Notes: generated from the sequence alone by a model not told the origin. Counted from the first letter of the stretch, positions 17,454 to 27,402 are shown. The stretch: DNA of 64,000 bases from Marinobacter sp. BGYM27 (GCA_025153445.1 JANZNS010000005.1:62001-126000), one strand, 5' to 3'. Numbers and translations are program-made.

Positions 17454-18983
17454 ATGTCACATTCCAAATTGCTGACTCCCGAGGCTGCTGCGGAGTGCGT
17501 ACCGGACAACGCCACACTTGCGACCGGCGGATTTGTCGGCATCGGCTTTTCCGAAACGCTGGCCCGGGCGCTGAAAGAGCGGTTCCTTGCCACCGGGTAT
17601 CCGCGCAATCTGACGTTGGTTTATGCCGCAGGGCAAGGCGATGGCAAAGATCGTGGCCTGAATAACCTGGCGCACGAAGGCCTGGTCAAGCGGGTAATTG
17701 GCGGCCATTGGGGGCTTGTCCCGAAACTTGGCACCCTTGCCTGCGAAAACCGGATCGAAGCTTACAATCTGCCCCAAGGCGTGATTGCACAGCTCTATCG
17801 GGATATTGCAGCTGGCAAGCCTGGCATGCTGACCCATGTCGGGCTGCACTCATTTGTCGACCCACGCCACGGCGGCGGGCGTATGAATGAGAAAACCACG
17901 GAAGAGCTGATTGAGGTTATGACTATCCGCGGGAACGAGTACCTGTTTTACCCGACCTTTCCGATTCAGGTCGCGTTTCTGCGCGGTACAACGGCGGATG
18001 CAAGAGGCAATATCACCATGGAACGCGAAGCGTTGCCGCTGGAGAGCCTGGCCATTGCTCAAGCCGTGCACAACTCCGGCGGCAAAGTGATTGTTCAAGT
18101 CGAACGCCTTACCGAGCGGCACCAGCTGCATCCCGAGCGAGTCCATATCCCCGGCATTCTGGTTGATCACATTGTTCTCGCCGCTGAAGGCGAACATTTG
18201 CAGACGTTTGCCGAGCCTTATAACCCTGCGTATACCAGCGAGATCCGCTTGCCTGCGCTGCAAGGCGGCGACCCACTGAATGTCCGCAAGTTGATCGGTC
18301 GCCGGGCCGCACGTCATCTTGTTCCCGGCGCAATCGTCAATCTCGGGATCGGCATGCCGGAGTTGGTAGCAGACGTAGCGGCGGAAGACGGGTTGCTGGA
18401 TCAAATTACCCTGACCATCGAGCCCGGCGCGATTGGCGGTCGGCCTGCAGGAGGGCTCAGCTTCGGTGCGGCGGCAAACGCTGAGGCGATTATCGATCAA
18501 CCTGCCCAGTTTGATTTCTACGACGGCGGCGGGCTTAATCAAGCCTATCTCGGAATGGCACAGGTGGATCGTTTCGGTAACGTCAATGTCAGCAAGTTCG
18601 GCACCCGGCTGTCAGGCGCGGGCGGCTTTATCAACATCAGCCAGAATGCCCGCGAAGTCTATTTCATGGGTACTTTTCAAGCGGGCAAGCAGGATATCCG
18701 GATCAGCGACGACGGGCTGAAAATCATTGCGAACGGCTCGGGCTGCAAGTTCGTGGCGGATGTCGAGCACCTGACGTTCAATGGGCGCTATGCGCTTGAG
18801 CGCGGCCAAAAGGTGTTTTACATCACTGAACGCTGCGTGTTCCAGCTCACCGCTGAAGGGCTTGAACTGGTGGAGATTGCACCGGGGCTTGATCTGGATC
18901 GGGATATTCTGGCGTTTATGGATTTTCGCCCTGCCATTTCCAGCAAACTGCATGTCACGGAAAGTAGCCTCTACAAACCCTGA
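17454..18983 (+). CDS. Fused acyl-CoA:acetate/3-ketoacid CoA-transferase
   Basis: A 509-residue protein with both CoA-transferase class I halves in one chain, as in YdiF and propionate/acetate CoA-transferases. The alpha half has [20 protein letters not shown]; the beta half has [12 protein letters not shown] and the catalytic glutamate at residue 323 in [15 protein letters not shown] precedes ATG 17454; an upstream in-frame ATG at 17409 is inside dctM. It is the last gene of the TRAP operon and is followed by a strong bidirectional terminator. Likely it charges the acid brought in by DctPQM with CoA from acetyl-CoA or a similar donor. The substrate cannot be read from sequence. Confidence 0.88.
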   Translation: MSHSKLLTPEAAAECVPDNATLATGGFVGIGFSETLARALKERFLATGYPRNLTLVYAAGQGDGKDRGLNNLAHEGLVKRVIGGHWGLVPKLGTLACENRIEAYNLPQGVIAQLYRDIAAGKPGMLTHVGLHSFVDPRHGGGRMNEKTTEELIEVMTIRGNEYLFYPTFPIQVAFLRGTTADARGNITMEREALPLESLAIAQAVHNSGGKVIVQVERLTERHQLHPERVHIPGILVDHIVLAAEGEHLQTFAEPYNPAYTSEIRLPALQGGDPLNVRKLIGRRAARHLVPGAIVNLGIGMPELVADVAAEDGLLDQITLTIEPGAIGGRPAGGLSFGAAANAEAIIDQPAQFDFYDGGGLNQAYLGMAQVDRFGNVNVSKFGTRLSGAGGFINISQNAREVYFMGTFQAGKQDIRISDDGLKIIANGSGCKFVADVEHLTFNGRYALERGQKVFYITERCVFQLTAEGLELVEIAPGLDLDRDILAFMDFRPAISSKLHVTESSLYKP

Positions 18984-19004
18984 CTTCGGTTTTCCTTTAA
19001 ACCA

Positions 19005-19036
19005 CAAAAAAGGGCGCCAAATGGCGCCCTTTCTTA
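19005..19036. terminator. Bidirectional terminator, CoA-transferase and etfA
   Basis: AGGGCGCC-AAAT-GGCGCCCT, perfect 8-bp stem, with an A-run before and TTCTT after, placed between convergent gene ends at 18983 and 19051. It can serve both strands. Confidence 0.88.
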
Positions 19037-19050
19037 GTTGAATCAGCTTA

Positions 19051-19992
19051 TTACAGAGCTTTCTTCAACTCTTCCTCAAGCTGAGGAACCGCTTCAAACA
19101 GGTCGGCAACCAGACCGTAGTCTGCAACCTGGAAGATCGGTGCTTCCTCATCCTTGTTGATCGCAACGATCACTTTGGAATCGGACATGCCTGCCAAGTG
19201 CTGAATCGCACCGGAAATACCAACCGCAACGTAAAGCTGCGGCGCAACGATCTTGCCGGTCTGACCGACCTGCATGTCGTTCGGTACGAAGCCGGCATCA
19301 ACAGCTGCACGTGATGCGCCAACTGCCGCACCCAGCAGATCAGCAACCTGCTCCAGCATTTTGAAGTTTTCGCCGTTCTGCATGCCGCGGCCGCCAGAAA
19401 TGACGATACCCGCGCTGGCCAGATCAGGACGATCAGATTCTGCAACCTGCTCGCTCACGAAACTTGAAACGCCCGCGTCCTGTACGTTGTCCAGTGCTTC
19501 AACAGCAGCAGAACCGCCTTCACCTGAAACAGGATCGAAACCAGTAGGACGAACAGTGACAACCTTGATGCTGTCGCTGCTCTTAACGGTTGCGATCGCG
19601 TTACCCGCATAGATCGGACGAACGAAGGTATCTTCAGATTCAACACGCACGATGTCAGAAATCTGCGCAACGTCTAGCAGCGCAGCAACACGCGGCATGA
19701 AATCTTTTCCGGTAGTGCCGGCAGCCGCAAAAATGTGGCTGTAGCCTTTACCGAGATCGGCAACCAGCAGACCCAGGTTTTCACCCAGAAAGTGACCGTA
19801 AACAGCGTTGTCTGCTACCAGAACCTTGCTTACGCCTTCGATCTTGCCAGCGGCTTCGCCTACAGCGCCGCAGTTTTCGCCAGCAACCAGCACGTCGATA
19901 TCGCCACCGACAGCTTTAGCCGCAGCCACGACGTTCAGAGTCGCCTGCTTCAGGCTGCTGTTGTCATGTTCAGCAATTACAAGGATGCTCAT
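19051..19992 (-). CDS. etfA: Electron transfer flavoprotein alpha subunit
   Basis: FAD-carrying subunit of ETF, the soluble acceptor for acyl-CoA dehydrogenases such as LiuA. 313 residues: N-terminal nucleotide-binding-like domain, then the conserved FAD domain with [29 protein letters not shown] and the signature [19 protein letters not shown]. It begins directly at the base after the etfB stop, so the two are cotranscribed and translationally coupled, giving equal amounts of the heterodimer. Confidence 0.96.
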   Translation of the reverse strand: MSILVIAEHDNSSLKQATLNVVAAAKAVGGDIDVLVAGENCGAVGEAAGKIEGVSKVLVADNAVYGHFLGENLGLLVADLGKGYSHIFAAAGTTGKDFMPRVAALLDVAQISDIVRVESEDTFVRPIYAGNAIATVKSSDSIKVVTVRPTGFDPVSGEGGSAAVEALDNVQDAGVSSFVSEQVAESDRPDLASAGIVISGGRGMQNGENFKMLEQVADLLGAAVGASRAAVDAGFVPNDMQVGQTGKIVAPQLYVAVGISGAIQHLAGMSDSKVIVAINKDEEAPIFQVADYGLVADLFEAVPQLEEELKKAL

Positions 19993-20742
19993 TTAGATCA
20001 CCTTCGCTTCGTTCTTCAGTTTATCGACCAGCTCTGCAACATCTGCCACCTTGACGCCCGCTTGACGCGAGGCAGGTGCTTCTACTTTCAGAGTGGACAG
20101 ACGCGGCGCCAGCTCAACACCAAGATCAGCCGGAGTCATGCCGTCCAGCGGCTTCTTCTTGGCTTTCATGATGTTTGGCAGCGAAGCGTAACGTGGCTCG
20201 TTCAGACGCAGGTCGGTGGTTACAACCGCTGGAAGGTTCAGCGCAACAGTCGTCAGACCGCCGTCTACTTCCCGTGTAACGTTAACCTTGTCGCCTTCGA
20301 CAACCACTTCTGAAGCGAATGTGCCCTGACCCATGCCTGTCAGTGCAGCAAGCATCTGACCGGTCTGGTTGTTATCAGTGTCGATGGACTGCTTGCCGAG
20401 GATAACCAGCTTGGGCTCTTCCTTTTCGACAACTGCTTTAAGCAGCTTGGCAGCTTCAAGAGACTGAACTTCTTCATCAGTCTCGATGTGAATACCACGG
20501 TCAGCGCCCAGCGCAAGTGCAGTACGGATCTGCTCCTGGCAAGCTTTGGCACCGATGGAAACCACAACGATCTCGGTTGCGACACCTTTCTCTTTCAGGC
20601 GAACCGCTTCTTCAACAGCGATTTCACAGAAAGGGTTCATCGCCATCTTGACGTTGGCAAGATCAACACCGGTGTTGTCCGGCTTGACGCGCACCTTTAC
20701 GTTGTAGTCGATTACTCGTTTTACAGCGACCAGAACCTTCAT
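19993..20742 (-). CDS. etfB: Electron transfer flavoprotein beta subunit
   Basis: Beta subunit of ETF (249 residues), binding AMP and docking with dehydrogenases. Landmarks: [20 protein letters not shown] at the N-terminus, [16 protein letters not shown], the [17 protein letters not shown] nucleotide loop, and the recognition-loop segment [24 protein letters not shown] lies upstream of ATG 20742. It is divergent from etfQO, with a PsrA-type palindrome between. Confidence 0.96.
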   Translation of the reverse strand: MKVLVAVKRVIDYNVKVRVKPDNTGVDLANVKMAMNPFCEIAVEEAVRLKEKGVATEIVVVSIGAKACQEQIRTALALGADRGIHIETDEEVQSLEAAKLLKAVVEKEEPKLVILGKQSIDTDNNQTGQMLAALTGMGQGTFASEVVVEGDKVNVTREVDGGLTTVALNLPAVVTTDLRLNEPRYASLPNIMKAKKKPLDGMTPADLGVELAPRLSTLKVEAPASRQAGVKVADVAELVDKLKNEAKVI

Positions 20743-21584
20743 AGATTCCTCGTTCTTCTACGATGGGTTTAATGACTCGCAATCAATAGCGCTCAAAATC
20801 GGCCTTGAAGCGCGCAAACGCTATCGATTCCTGTCGCATCGATTCGTCCGGAGACTCATCGCACGGTTTTATCGGGACATAGCACCTTTGGGTATTTGCA
20901 GGTAACTGCCAATCCCGACTGTCCCGTCAAACAGCATCCGCTGCATCGCAGATGCACGTTATTCCGAAGAGCGTTAGAATATCCGCCCTCGTCCAAAAGC
21001 GCCATAATACTGACGACAAAGCGCTGAGGGGTCAATAGCTGGACAGACGATGCACGTCCGTCAGTATCAGCACTGTAGTCGCACCAGAGCGCCGGAACAA
21101 TGCCTGGCATGCCCCACTATCACGGGCACTCAGGACGCACATTACAATGCCATCACCCAGTGCAGATTTCAAACAAACGTTTGTTTGAATCGCGTGATGT
21201 TGTATCCTTTAAAGCTATTACGAAACCGGCTGACCAATGGAATAGTCGTTTACTCTGGCGAAATTCGTTAGTATTACAGTTCGCACAGCGATCATTGTAT
21301 ACCGCTCTGCGAACCAATAGTACCATTTGAATTGTTTTTTGATGACCGGAACGCTGGTGATCACGCCCTGACCGGCAGCTAAATCCGGACAGTTTCTTTG
21401 CCTGCATCAACATGTATGGTAAAGAGTCGCAACGAAATTTTCGGCAACGTGCTTTTTGAGTCGGTGTCCGTTATCCGGTAACACAATAAAAGCCGTTATA
21501 AAGTAGAGAGAACAGGATTCTTCTTCGCTGCTTCAGAATGCGCGTCGAATCCCAATATCCATAAAGAAGTTTGAGGAGACCAAC
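20743..21584. other. Regulatory region between etfBA and etfQO
   Basis: 842 bases without a believable gene; the open frames are short and unsupported. Besides the palindrome at 21168-21189 there is a small dyad TGCATC-GCA-GATGCA at 20942-20956. A TTGAAT hexamer overlaps the right arm of the palindrome (21184-21189). The region is much longer than needed for two promoters, so long leaders or extra regulator sites are possible. Confidence 0.5.
21168..21189. promoter_or_regulatory. Perfect 22-bp palindrome, PsrA-type operator
   Basis: TTCAAACAAAC followed directly by its exact reverse complement. PsrA, a TetR-family sensor of long-chain acyl groups in gammaproteobacteria, recognises CAAAC/GTTTG dyads, and ETF genes belong to reported PsrA regulons. 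It sits roughly midway between the etfB and etfQO starts and could control both. Confidence 0.75.
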
Positions 21585-23237
21585 GTGGAACGCGAATCGA
21601 TGGAATTTGATGTTCTGATCGTCGGCGCAGGTCCAGCAGGACTTTCTGCGGCCTGTCGCATCATGCAAATGGCACAAGAGTCCGGCGAAGAACTGACCGT
21701 TTGTGTTGTGGAGAAAGGCTCAGAAGTGGGCGCCCACATTCTCGCGGGCACTGTGTTCGAACCTACTGCGCTGAACGAACTGTTTCCTGACTGGAAAGAG
21801 AAAGGCGCGCCGCTGAACACACCGGTCACTCGCGATGATATTTTCCTGTTGCGCGGCAATGACTCGGCAACCAAAGTGCCCAACGCGTTTGTTCCCAAGA
21901 ACATGCACAACCACGGCAACTACATCATCAGCCTTGGCAACCTTTGCCGCTGGCTGGCTGAGCAGGCCGAAGGCATGGGCGTAGAGGTGTATCCCGGTTT
22001 TGCTGCGGCTGAAACCATTATTGAAGATGGCCAGGTTAAAGGCATCATCACCGGCGACATGGGCGTTGCCCGTGACGGCAGTGAGAAAGACGGCTACATG
22101 CCAGGCATGGAACTGCGTGCCAAATACACTCTGTTCACAGAAGGCTGCCGCGGACACCTTGGCAAGCGCCTGATTGCCGACTTCAAGCTTGATGAAGGTA
22201 AAGATCCCCAACACTACGGCATCGGCATCAAAGAGCTGTGGGACATCGACCCTGCCAAACACGAGCCAGGACTGGTTGTACACACCACTGGCTGGCCTTT
22301 GAGCGAGAGCGGTTCTACCGGTGGTTCGTTCCTGTATCACCTCGAAAATGGCCAGGTTTATGTGGGTCTGATTACTGACCTGTCGTACAGCAACCCTCAC
22401 CTGAGCCCGTTCGGCGAGTTCCAGAAACTCAAGCTGCACCCTGAGATCAAAAAGTACCTGGAAGGCGGCAAGCGCGTTTCCTACGGTGCCCGTGCGATCA
22501 CCAAGGGCGGATTCAATTCCCTCCCAAAAATGAGCTTCCCGGGCGGATTACTGTTGGGCTGTGATGCCGGCACTCTGAACTTCTCCAAAATCAAAGGCTC
22601 CCATACAGCAATGAAGTCTGGCCTGTTGGGCGCGGAAGCGGTATTCGAGGCGCTGAAGGCAGGCAAGTCTGGCGAAGAGATCACCACCTTCGCTGACCGC
22701 TTCAAAGACAGCTGGCTGTACAAGGAGTTGTTTGACGAGCGTAACTTTGGCCCGGCCATGCACAAGTTTGGCAATATCGTAGGCGGCGCAGTGGCATTCT
22801 TCGAGCAGAACATTCTGCATCGCAGCCTGCCGTTCACGTTCCACGACACCACGCCTGACTATGCCACCATGAAACCGGCATCAGAGTGCAAGAAGATCGA
22901 TTATCCAAAGCCGGACAACACGCTGACCTTTGATCGCCTGACGTCGGTGTTTGTCTCAAACACCAACCACTCTGAAGATCAGCCGGTTCACCTGAAGCTG
23001 ACCGATCCCAATATTCCGATTGACGAGAACCTGCCCAAGTACGACGAACCGGCTCAGCGTTACTGCCCTGCCGGCGTATACGAGGTTGTCGAGAAGGATG
23101 ACGGAAGCGGCAAGCGCTTCCAGATCAATGCTCAGAACTGTGTGCACTGTAAAACCTGTGACATCAAGGACCCTGCCCAGAACATCACCTGGGTGACGCC
23201 TGAAGGCGGCGGCGGTCCAAACTATCCGAACATGTAA
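21585..23237 (+). CDS. etfD: Electron transfer flavoprotein-ubiquinone oxidoreductase
   Basis: Membrane-associated enzyme taking electrons from ETF to ubiquinone. 550 residues: FAD-binding GAGPAGLSAACR near residue 14, GG doublets and CDAGTLNFSKIKGSHTAMKS in the middle, and a C-terminal 4Fe-4S ferredoxin-like domain with a CPAGVYE cysteine and CVHCKTCDIKDP. GTG 21585 is favoured because GAGGAG lies six bases upstream; an ATG at 21600 would shorten it by five residues. A strong terminator follows. It is divergent from etfBA, so the whole electron path from LiuA to quinone is encoded here except for the quinone pool. Confidence 0.95.
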   Translation: MERESMEFDVLIVGAGPAGLSAACRIMQMAQESGEELTVCVVEKGSEVGAHILAGTVFEPTALNELFPDWKEKGAPLNTPVTRDDIFLLRGNDSATKVPNAFVPKNMHNHGNYIISLGNLCRWLAEQAEGMGVEVYPGFAAAETIIEDGQVKGIITGDMGVARDGSEKDGYMPGMELRAKYTLFTEGCRGHLGKRLIADFKLDEGKDPQHYGIGIKELWDIDPAKHEPGLVVHTTGWPLSESGSTGGSFLYHLENGQVYVGLITDLSYSNPHLSPFGEFQKLKLHPEIKKYLEGGKRVSYGARAITKGGFNSLPKMSFPGGLLLGCDAGTLNFSKIKGSHTAMKSGLLGAEAVFEALKAGKSGEEITTFADRFKDSWLYKELFDERNFGPAMHKFGNIVGGAVAFFEQNILHRSLPFTFHDTTPDYATMKPASECKKIDYPKPDNTLTFDRLTSVFVSNTNHSEDQPVHLKLTDPNIPIDENLPKYDEPAQRYCPAGVYEVVEKDDGSGKRFQINAQNCVHCKTCDIKDPAQNITWVTPEGGGGPNYPNM

Positions 23238-23253
23238 TCCGGATAGCACACGG

Positions 23254-23283
23254 AAAGGCGACCTTGCGGGGTCGCCTTTTTTA
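23254..23283 (+). terminator. Rho-independent terminator of etfQO
   Basis: AGGCGACC and GGTCGCCT with a six-base loop, followed by a run of T. It lies 17 bases after the stop. Its stem sequence is nearly repeated in the next terminator. Confidence 0.9.
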
Positions 23284-23360
23284 TTGCCTGATAGTCGCGC
23301 TCTCTACTCTAATCCAACTCACATCCCTGTAGAGGACGCTTATGGCCGGCAGACAGACAC

Positions 23361-23392
23361 AAAAAAGGCGACCCCGGAGGATCGCCTTTTCA
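23361..23392 (-). terminator. Terminator of the FKBP gene
   Basis: A-run, AAGGCGA...TCGCCTTTT stem with one internal mismatch, then T-run. It is placed downstream of the minus-strand FKBP gene and reads in both directions. The core AAAAGGCGACC matches the etfQO terminator about 100 bases away. Confidence 0.8.
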
Positions 23393-23438
23393 TTTCTGTC
23401 GTCAGGCCACTCAAGTGCCCGGACAGAGGTCGCTCACC

Positions 23439-23900
23439 TTAGTGAACGTGACCGTGCTCAACTTCTTCATCCGTTGACTCACGCGCTTCAACAATCTCAA
23501 CATCAAAGTTGAGTGTTTCGCCCGCGAGCGGATGGTTGGCATCGATGGTGACGGTTTCATCGTCAACTTCAACTACACGTACGACCTGTGGGCCGCCCGG
23601 AGTCTGCGCCTGGAACTGCATGCCAGGTTCGATGGTATCAACACCTTCGAAAGCTGTGCGTGGAACTGGCTGAATCAGCTCTTCGTTCTTCTCGCCATAG
23701 CCTTCAGCAGGAGCAACGGTTACTTTGACCTGATCGCCCGCGTTCTTCTCGGTCAACGCAGACTCAAGTCCGTTGATGATGTTCTGTGCACCTTCAAGAT
23801 AGGTCAGTGGTTCACGACCTTCTACTCGTGAAGAGTCGAGCTCTTCGCCCTGCTCGTTGGTGAGGGTGTAATGAATGGTGACAACACGAGGTTGGGCCAT
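23439..23900 (-). CDS. SlyD/FkpB-like peptidyl-prolyl isomerase
   Basis: FKBP-type prolyl cis-trans isomerase and chaperone, 153 residues, cytoplasmic (no signal peptide). The FKBP half starts VVTIHYTLTNEQGEELDSS; an insert-in-flap domain follows with PAEGYGEKNEELIQPVPRTA, typical of SlyD. The C-terminus ends in a short His-containing tail (EHGHVH), much shorter than the E. coli metal-binding tail. ATG 23900 has AAGGAGAT upstream; longer in-frame starts exist to 24062 but encode non-conserved sequence. Confidence 0.9.
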   Translation of the reverse strand: MAQPRVVTIHYTLTNEQGEELDSSRVEGREPLTYLEGAQNIINGLESALTEKNAGDQVKVTVAPAEGYGEKNEELIQPVPRTAFEGVDTIEPGMQFQAQTPGGPQVVRVVEVDDETVTIDANHPLAGETLNFDVEIVEARESTDEEVEHGHVH

Positions 23901-24122
23901 GTGATCTCCTTGCGTATCGCAATGACTTTGAATTTGATGGCGATTGTGTCGGCAATCGAAAGTAGTCATGAACAGCGAAACTGAACAGAGGGACTGACGA
24001 CCACCCATCCTCGTTACGAAGCAGCGCTCCAAAACAAGAGTGATAGCCACACAGCCTAACAAAGGTCAGACAATGTGTTCTACCGTAATTGGTGGTCGCT
24101 TTATGGCTTTTCAACCCCCGAT

Positions 24123-24707
24123 TCAGGAATTCTCTGCCAATTTGAAGAAAACCCCGTTGCTCCACACCCCCAGACATCCATTTTTGGCGTCATTAGCGGC
24201 TTCATCGGCTGATTCAACCGCCAACGCCGCCAAATCGTAATAGGCTGCCGTGGTTAATCGTGCCTCCACACCATGTAGTACGTCGACAACGGGTCTGGGT
24301 TCGTCGCTATTCGGGTAATGCCCCATATGCAAGGGATGAGTATCGCCAACTATCACAGTTTCGCCTGTGTTTAGTGTCAGCGTGATGACCTGGGACTTGT
24401 CTTCACCCATCACCTCGAGCCCATGGGCAAGGAGAGGTGCATCTTCAACCGAAATGCGCCATTTTTCTACTGGCGTGACGAGATAGTAGTGCCCGTCCTC
24501 TTCGCGCCGCAGTATGGTCGCAAAAAGCCTGACGATGGCTTCCCGCTTGATCGGATTCCCTTTGAAAATCCAGCTGCCTTCCCGGCTGATGCGTAGATCC
24601 ATATCCCCTGACAATTCGGGATGCCATTTCTCGATCGGCGGGCGTCCATCAAAATCGGCTGTCGCCTTCTTGATCTGATCACTTAAACGTTGTGCTTCAT
24701 CGTTCAC
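24123..24707 (-). CDS. DUF1285 family protein
   Basis: 194 residues matching the DUF1285 pattern: PPIEKWHPELSGDMDLRI near residue 23, REGSWIFKGNPIKREAIVRL, and ILRREEDGHYYLVTPVEKW. Its role is unknown; the fold is reported as a small beta-rich protein widespread in proteobacteria. Translation most likely starts at GTG 24707, with GGAGGAG six bases upstream. It lies 16 bases after a radical SAM gene on the same strand, so they may be cotranscribed. Confidence 0.85.
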   Translation of the reverse strand: MNDEAQRLSDQIKKATADFDGRPPIEKWHPELSGDMDLRISREGSWIFKGNPIKREAIVRLFATILRREEDGHYYLVTPVEKWRISVEDAPLLAHGLEVMGEDKSQVITLTLNTGETVIVGDTHPLHMGHYPNSDEPRPVVDVLHGVEARLTTAAYYDLAALAVESADEAANDAKNGCLGVWSNGVFFKLAENS

Positions 24708-24723
24708 AGGCTTCTCCTCCGGG

Positions 24724-25623
24724 TCATAATCCCCGTTGCCATTCCTGCCTCAGCGGCATGACATCCGGCTGCTCGATTGCCAACCTTACTTCCCGCAACA
24801 AACGATCCTTGTCGCGCCCCAGTGTACCCTTGAGTACCAGGTAGTTTGATGCATGATCGCTGCGGAATACCGTGTTATCGAGCTCAAGGTGCTGGATAAA
24901 GGTTTCTATTTCACTGAAAAGTGCCGGCTGATCCAGCGGCTCAAACCCGCCACCAAAGCCCTCACGAAAACGCGCCTCGCCCTGGGGAAAGCTGACAACG
25001 AGCGTCGACAGAAAGTCCGGCTGCGTTTCGTTACACAGCTGCGCGGTGTTGACCGCATGCTGCTCGGAAAGGCGTTTGCCTCCCAAGCCGTTCAACACCA
25101 TGACCGAGCTCTTGATACCTGCAGCACGCATCTTCTGAAGGGCGCTTGCGGTCGATTCGGCCGTTTCACCCTTGTTAACCCGCTGCAGCACCTCGTCATT
25201 TCCGGACTCCATACCCACGTAGAGCATGTCGAGGCCAGCCGCTTTCAGCGCAACCATATCCTCAACCGACTTTTTGGCGAGATTGCGAGGCAGGCAATAG
25301 CTCGTCACCCGCTCGAGTCCGGGTAGATGTTCGCGCAATGCGCTCAGTACGCTCAATAACCGACGGGTCGGCAATACCATGGCGTCCCCATCTGCCAGAA
25401 AGACCTTCCGCACCTGTCCACCAAATCGCTCGCTTGCACGCAGGATATCAGCCAGTACGTCCTCATCTTTTCTGGCACGAAACTTTTTCTGGGGCTGAGT
25501 ATACATTTCGCAAAAGGTGCAATTGTTCCAGGAGCACCCATTGGTCAACGGTAGGATCAGTGACCGTGCTTCACTCGGTGGCCGGAACACCGGCTCGATA
25601 TACTCAATCGGAAATGACGACAT
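24724..25623 (-). CDS. Radical SAM protein of unknown function
   Basis: 299 residues. The iron-sulfur/SAM site is Cys30, Cys35, Cys38 in GCSWNNCTFCEMY, a CX4CX2C spacing rather than the usual CX3CX2C. The barrel continues with VFLADGDAMVLP, YVGMESGNDEVLQRVNKGET and SVMVLNGLGGKRLSEQH, like COG1032-type Fe-S oxidoreductases. There is no B12-binding domain and no obvious second cluster. Substrate unknown. It probably leads a transcript with the DUF1285 gene; the class V aminotransferase is divergent. Confidence 0.85.
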   Translation of the reverse strand: MSSFPIEYIEPVFRPPSEARSLILPLTNGCSWNNCTFCEMYTQPQKKFRARKDEDVLADILRASERFGGQVRKVFLADGDAMVLPTRRLLSVLSALREHLPGLERVTSYCLPRNLAKKSVEDMVALKAAGLDMLYVGMESGNDEVLQRVNKGETAESTASALQKMRAAGIKSSVMVLNGLGGKRLSEQHAVNTAQLCNETQPDFLSTLVVSFPQGEARFREGFGGGFEPLDQPALFSEIETFIQHLELDNTVFRSDHASNYLVLKGTLGRDKDRLLREVRLAIEQPDVMPLRQEWQRGL

Positions 25624-25735
25624 CTATACCCTGTCTCCCTGCAAACAAGCGTCTGTGCTAGTGTTTCAATGAACAAGACTATGGGGCCGACGCCCGCGGC
25701 TTTCAATCCCGAAAACATGGAGTGGCAGACGTTTT

Positions 25736-26878
25736 ATGAATGACAACAACGGATTAGAGTCTGAATTTGATTTGGATCCTAATGTGAGTTATCTCAATCA
25801 TGCGGCTGTCTCCCCCTGGCCACTCCAGGCAGCACGTGCCGTAGCGGACTTCGCGGCGGAGAATGCGCGTATCGGCGCACAGTACTATCCGGCCTGGATA
25901 GAAACCGAAACCCAACTTCGCGACAATCTCGCTCGCCTGATTAACGCGCCTTCTCCGGACGATATAGCGCTGGTCAAGAATACCTCTGAAGCGCTGTCAT
26001 TTGTTGCCTACGGACTGGACTGGCAGAACGGCGACGAAATTATTATTTCCGATCAGGAGTTTCCGTCAAACCGCATTGTATGGGAATCGCTGGCCGACAA
26101 GGGTGTCATTGTGCGAGAGGTAGCGCTTTCGACTGGAAGCGACAGCGAGGACGCAATCATTACTGCCATGAGCCCTCGCACGCGCTTGCTGGCTATAAGC
26201 TCGGTTCAGTACGGCACGGGCTACCGGATTGACATCGCGAAGCTGGGACAAGCGTGCAGATCGCGCGATGTTCTGTTCTGTGTCGACGCAATCCAGAGTA
26301 TCGGCGCCTTACCGCTTGATGTTCAGGCGATGCAGATCGACTTCACTATGGCCGATGGTCATAAATGGCTGCTGGGGCCGGAAGGATTGGGCGTATTTTA
26401 CGTCAGGCCTGAACTGCGCAATCAGCTCAAACTCAGCGAGTACGGCTGGCACATGATTGAAAAACGCGGGGATTTCAGCCAGCGGGACTGGACCATTGCA
26501 AACAGTGCTGTCCGGTTTGAGTGTGGCAGCCCGAACATGCTGGCAGCCCATGCCCTTGAAGCCAGCACCGCCCTGCTCCTGAGGGTTGGAATAGATCAGG
26601 TATCAGCATTGATTCAATCGAAGGTGAACTATCTTGCAGCGCAGCTCAAAACTATTGCCGGTGTCGAGCTGCTGAGCTCAAGAGACCCTTCACGAAGCTC
26701 CGGCATTCTGACCTTTCGGGTCAAGGGGCAGGATTCGCAGGCTCTGTATATGGCACTCATGAAAGCCAACGTGGTATGCGCCTGCCGGGGCGGCGGCGTG
26801 CGATTCTCACCGCATTACTACACGCCTGAGAGCGCACTGGATCTGGCTATTTCGAGACTAAAGAGCTGCCTGGAGTAG
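25736..26878 (+). CDS. Class V aminotransferase (PLP)
   Basis: 380-residue PLP-dependent enzyme of the cysteine desulfurase/isopenicillin-N-epimerase-like branch. The N-terminus YLNHAAVSPWP, the KNTSEALSFVAYGL phosphate-binding loop and the Schiff-base lysine at residue 210 in DGHKWLLGPEG are visible. No catalytic cysteine loop like that of NifS/IscS is apparent near the C-terminus; a cysteine pair occurs at VVCACRGGGVRFSPHYY. The substrate is unknown. A stand-alone gene, convergent with sixA. Confidence 0.85.
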   Translation: MNDNNGLESEFDLDPNVSYLNHAAVSPWPLQAARAVADFAAENARIGAQYYPAWIETETQLRDNLARLINAPSPDDIALVKNTSEALSFVAYGLDWQNGDEIIISDQEFPSNRIVWESLADKGVIVREVALSTGSDSEDAIITAMSPRTRLLAISSVQYGTGYRIDIAKLGQACRSRDVLFCVDAIQSIGALPLDVQAMQIDFTMADGHKWLLGPEGLGVFYVRPELRNQLKLSEYGWHMIEKRGDFSQRDWTIANSAVRFECGSPNMLAAHALEASTALLLRVGIDQVSALIQSKVNYLAAQLKTIAGVELLSSRDPSRSSGILTFRVKGQDSQALYMALMKANVVCACRGGGVRFSPHYYTPESALDLAISRLKSCLE

Positions 26879-26895
26879 CGGGTGGCTATTCAGCG

Positions 26896-27354
26896 TCAGG
26901 CAATGAACTGTGATTTTAGATCACCGCATCCCGGACCAACGATAGGTAAATCAATCACCACCGCTTGGCTGGTCATAAAGGGAATGCCGCGACGATGGCC
27001 ATCAACCAGCAGCGTTGATAACGCCCCCACCAATGGCATATGGGAGACGATCATCAGCGTCTGCGCCGGATCTGAAAGCTGCAAAAGTGCATCAAGACAA
27101 AGCCCGGGGTCATCGTCGGGTGTAATAAAGGACTGGGTATCAAGCGCCCGGATATTCAATACTTCAGAGACGATTCCTGCCGTTTGCTGCGCTCTCACTA
27201 ATGGGCTGCACCAAATAACAGAGGGGCTCCACTTCGATTCGGCAATATCCCGTGCCACTTTAGCGGAAGCCATCCGGCCGGCTTCGGTAAGTTCACGCTC
27301 CTGATCCAGCGTATGCCAACCTGCTTCTCCATGCCGCATTACAATCAGCTTCAC
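26896..27354 (-). CDS. sixA: Phosphohistidine phosphatase SixA
   Basis: Small histidine phosphatase superfamily protein that removes phosphate from histidine phosphotransfer domains or PTS proteins. VMRHGEAG carries the catalytic RHG; a second His is in IVSHMPLVGAL. I prefer GTG 27354 (VKLIVMRHG) with GAGG upstream; ATG 27375 would add seven residues. It lies directly behind gpsA on the same strand. Confidence 0.85.
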   Translation of the reverse strand: MKLIVMRHGEAGWHTLDQERELTEAGRMASAKVARDIAESKWSPSVIWCSPLVRAQQTAGIVSEVLNIRALDTQSFITPDDDPGLCLDALLQLSDPAQTLMIVSHMPLVGALSTLLVDGHRRGIPFMTSQAVVIDLPIVGPGCGDLKSQFIA

Positions 27355-27402
27355 GATATCGCCCTCTGAATCCATCCGAATTGCAATTATATCAATACGT
27401 TA

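Noticed and set aside
23342-23512. Short frame with a good AGAGGA site between the two terminators
   Set aside because: It passes through a terminator hairpin and continues antisense to the conserved FKBP gene, so it is very unlikely to be expressed.
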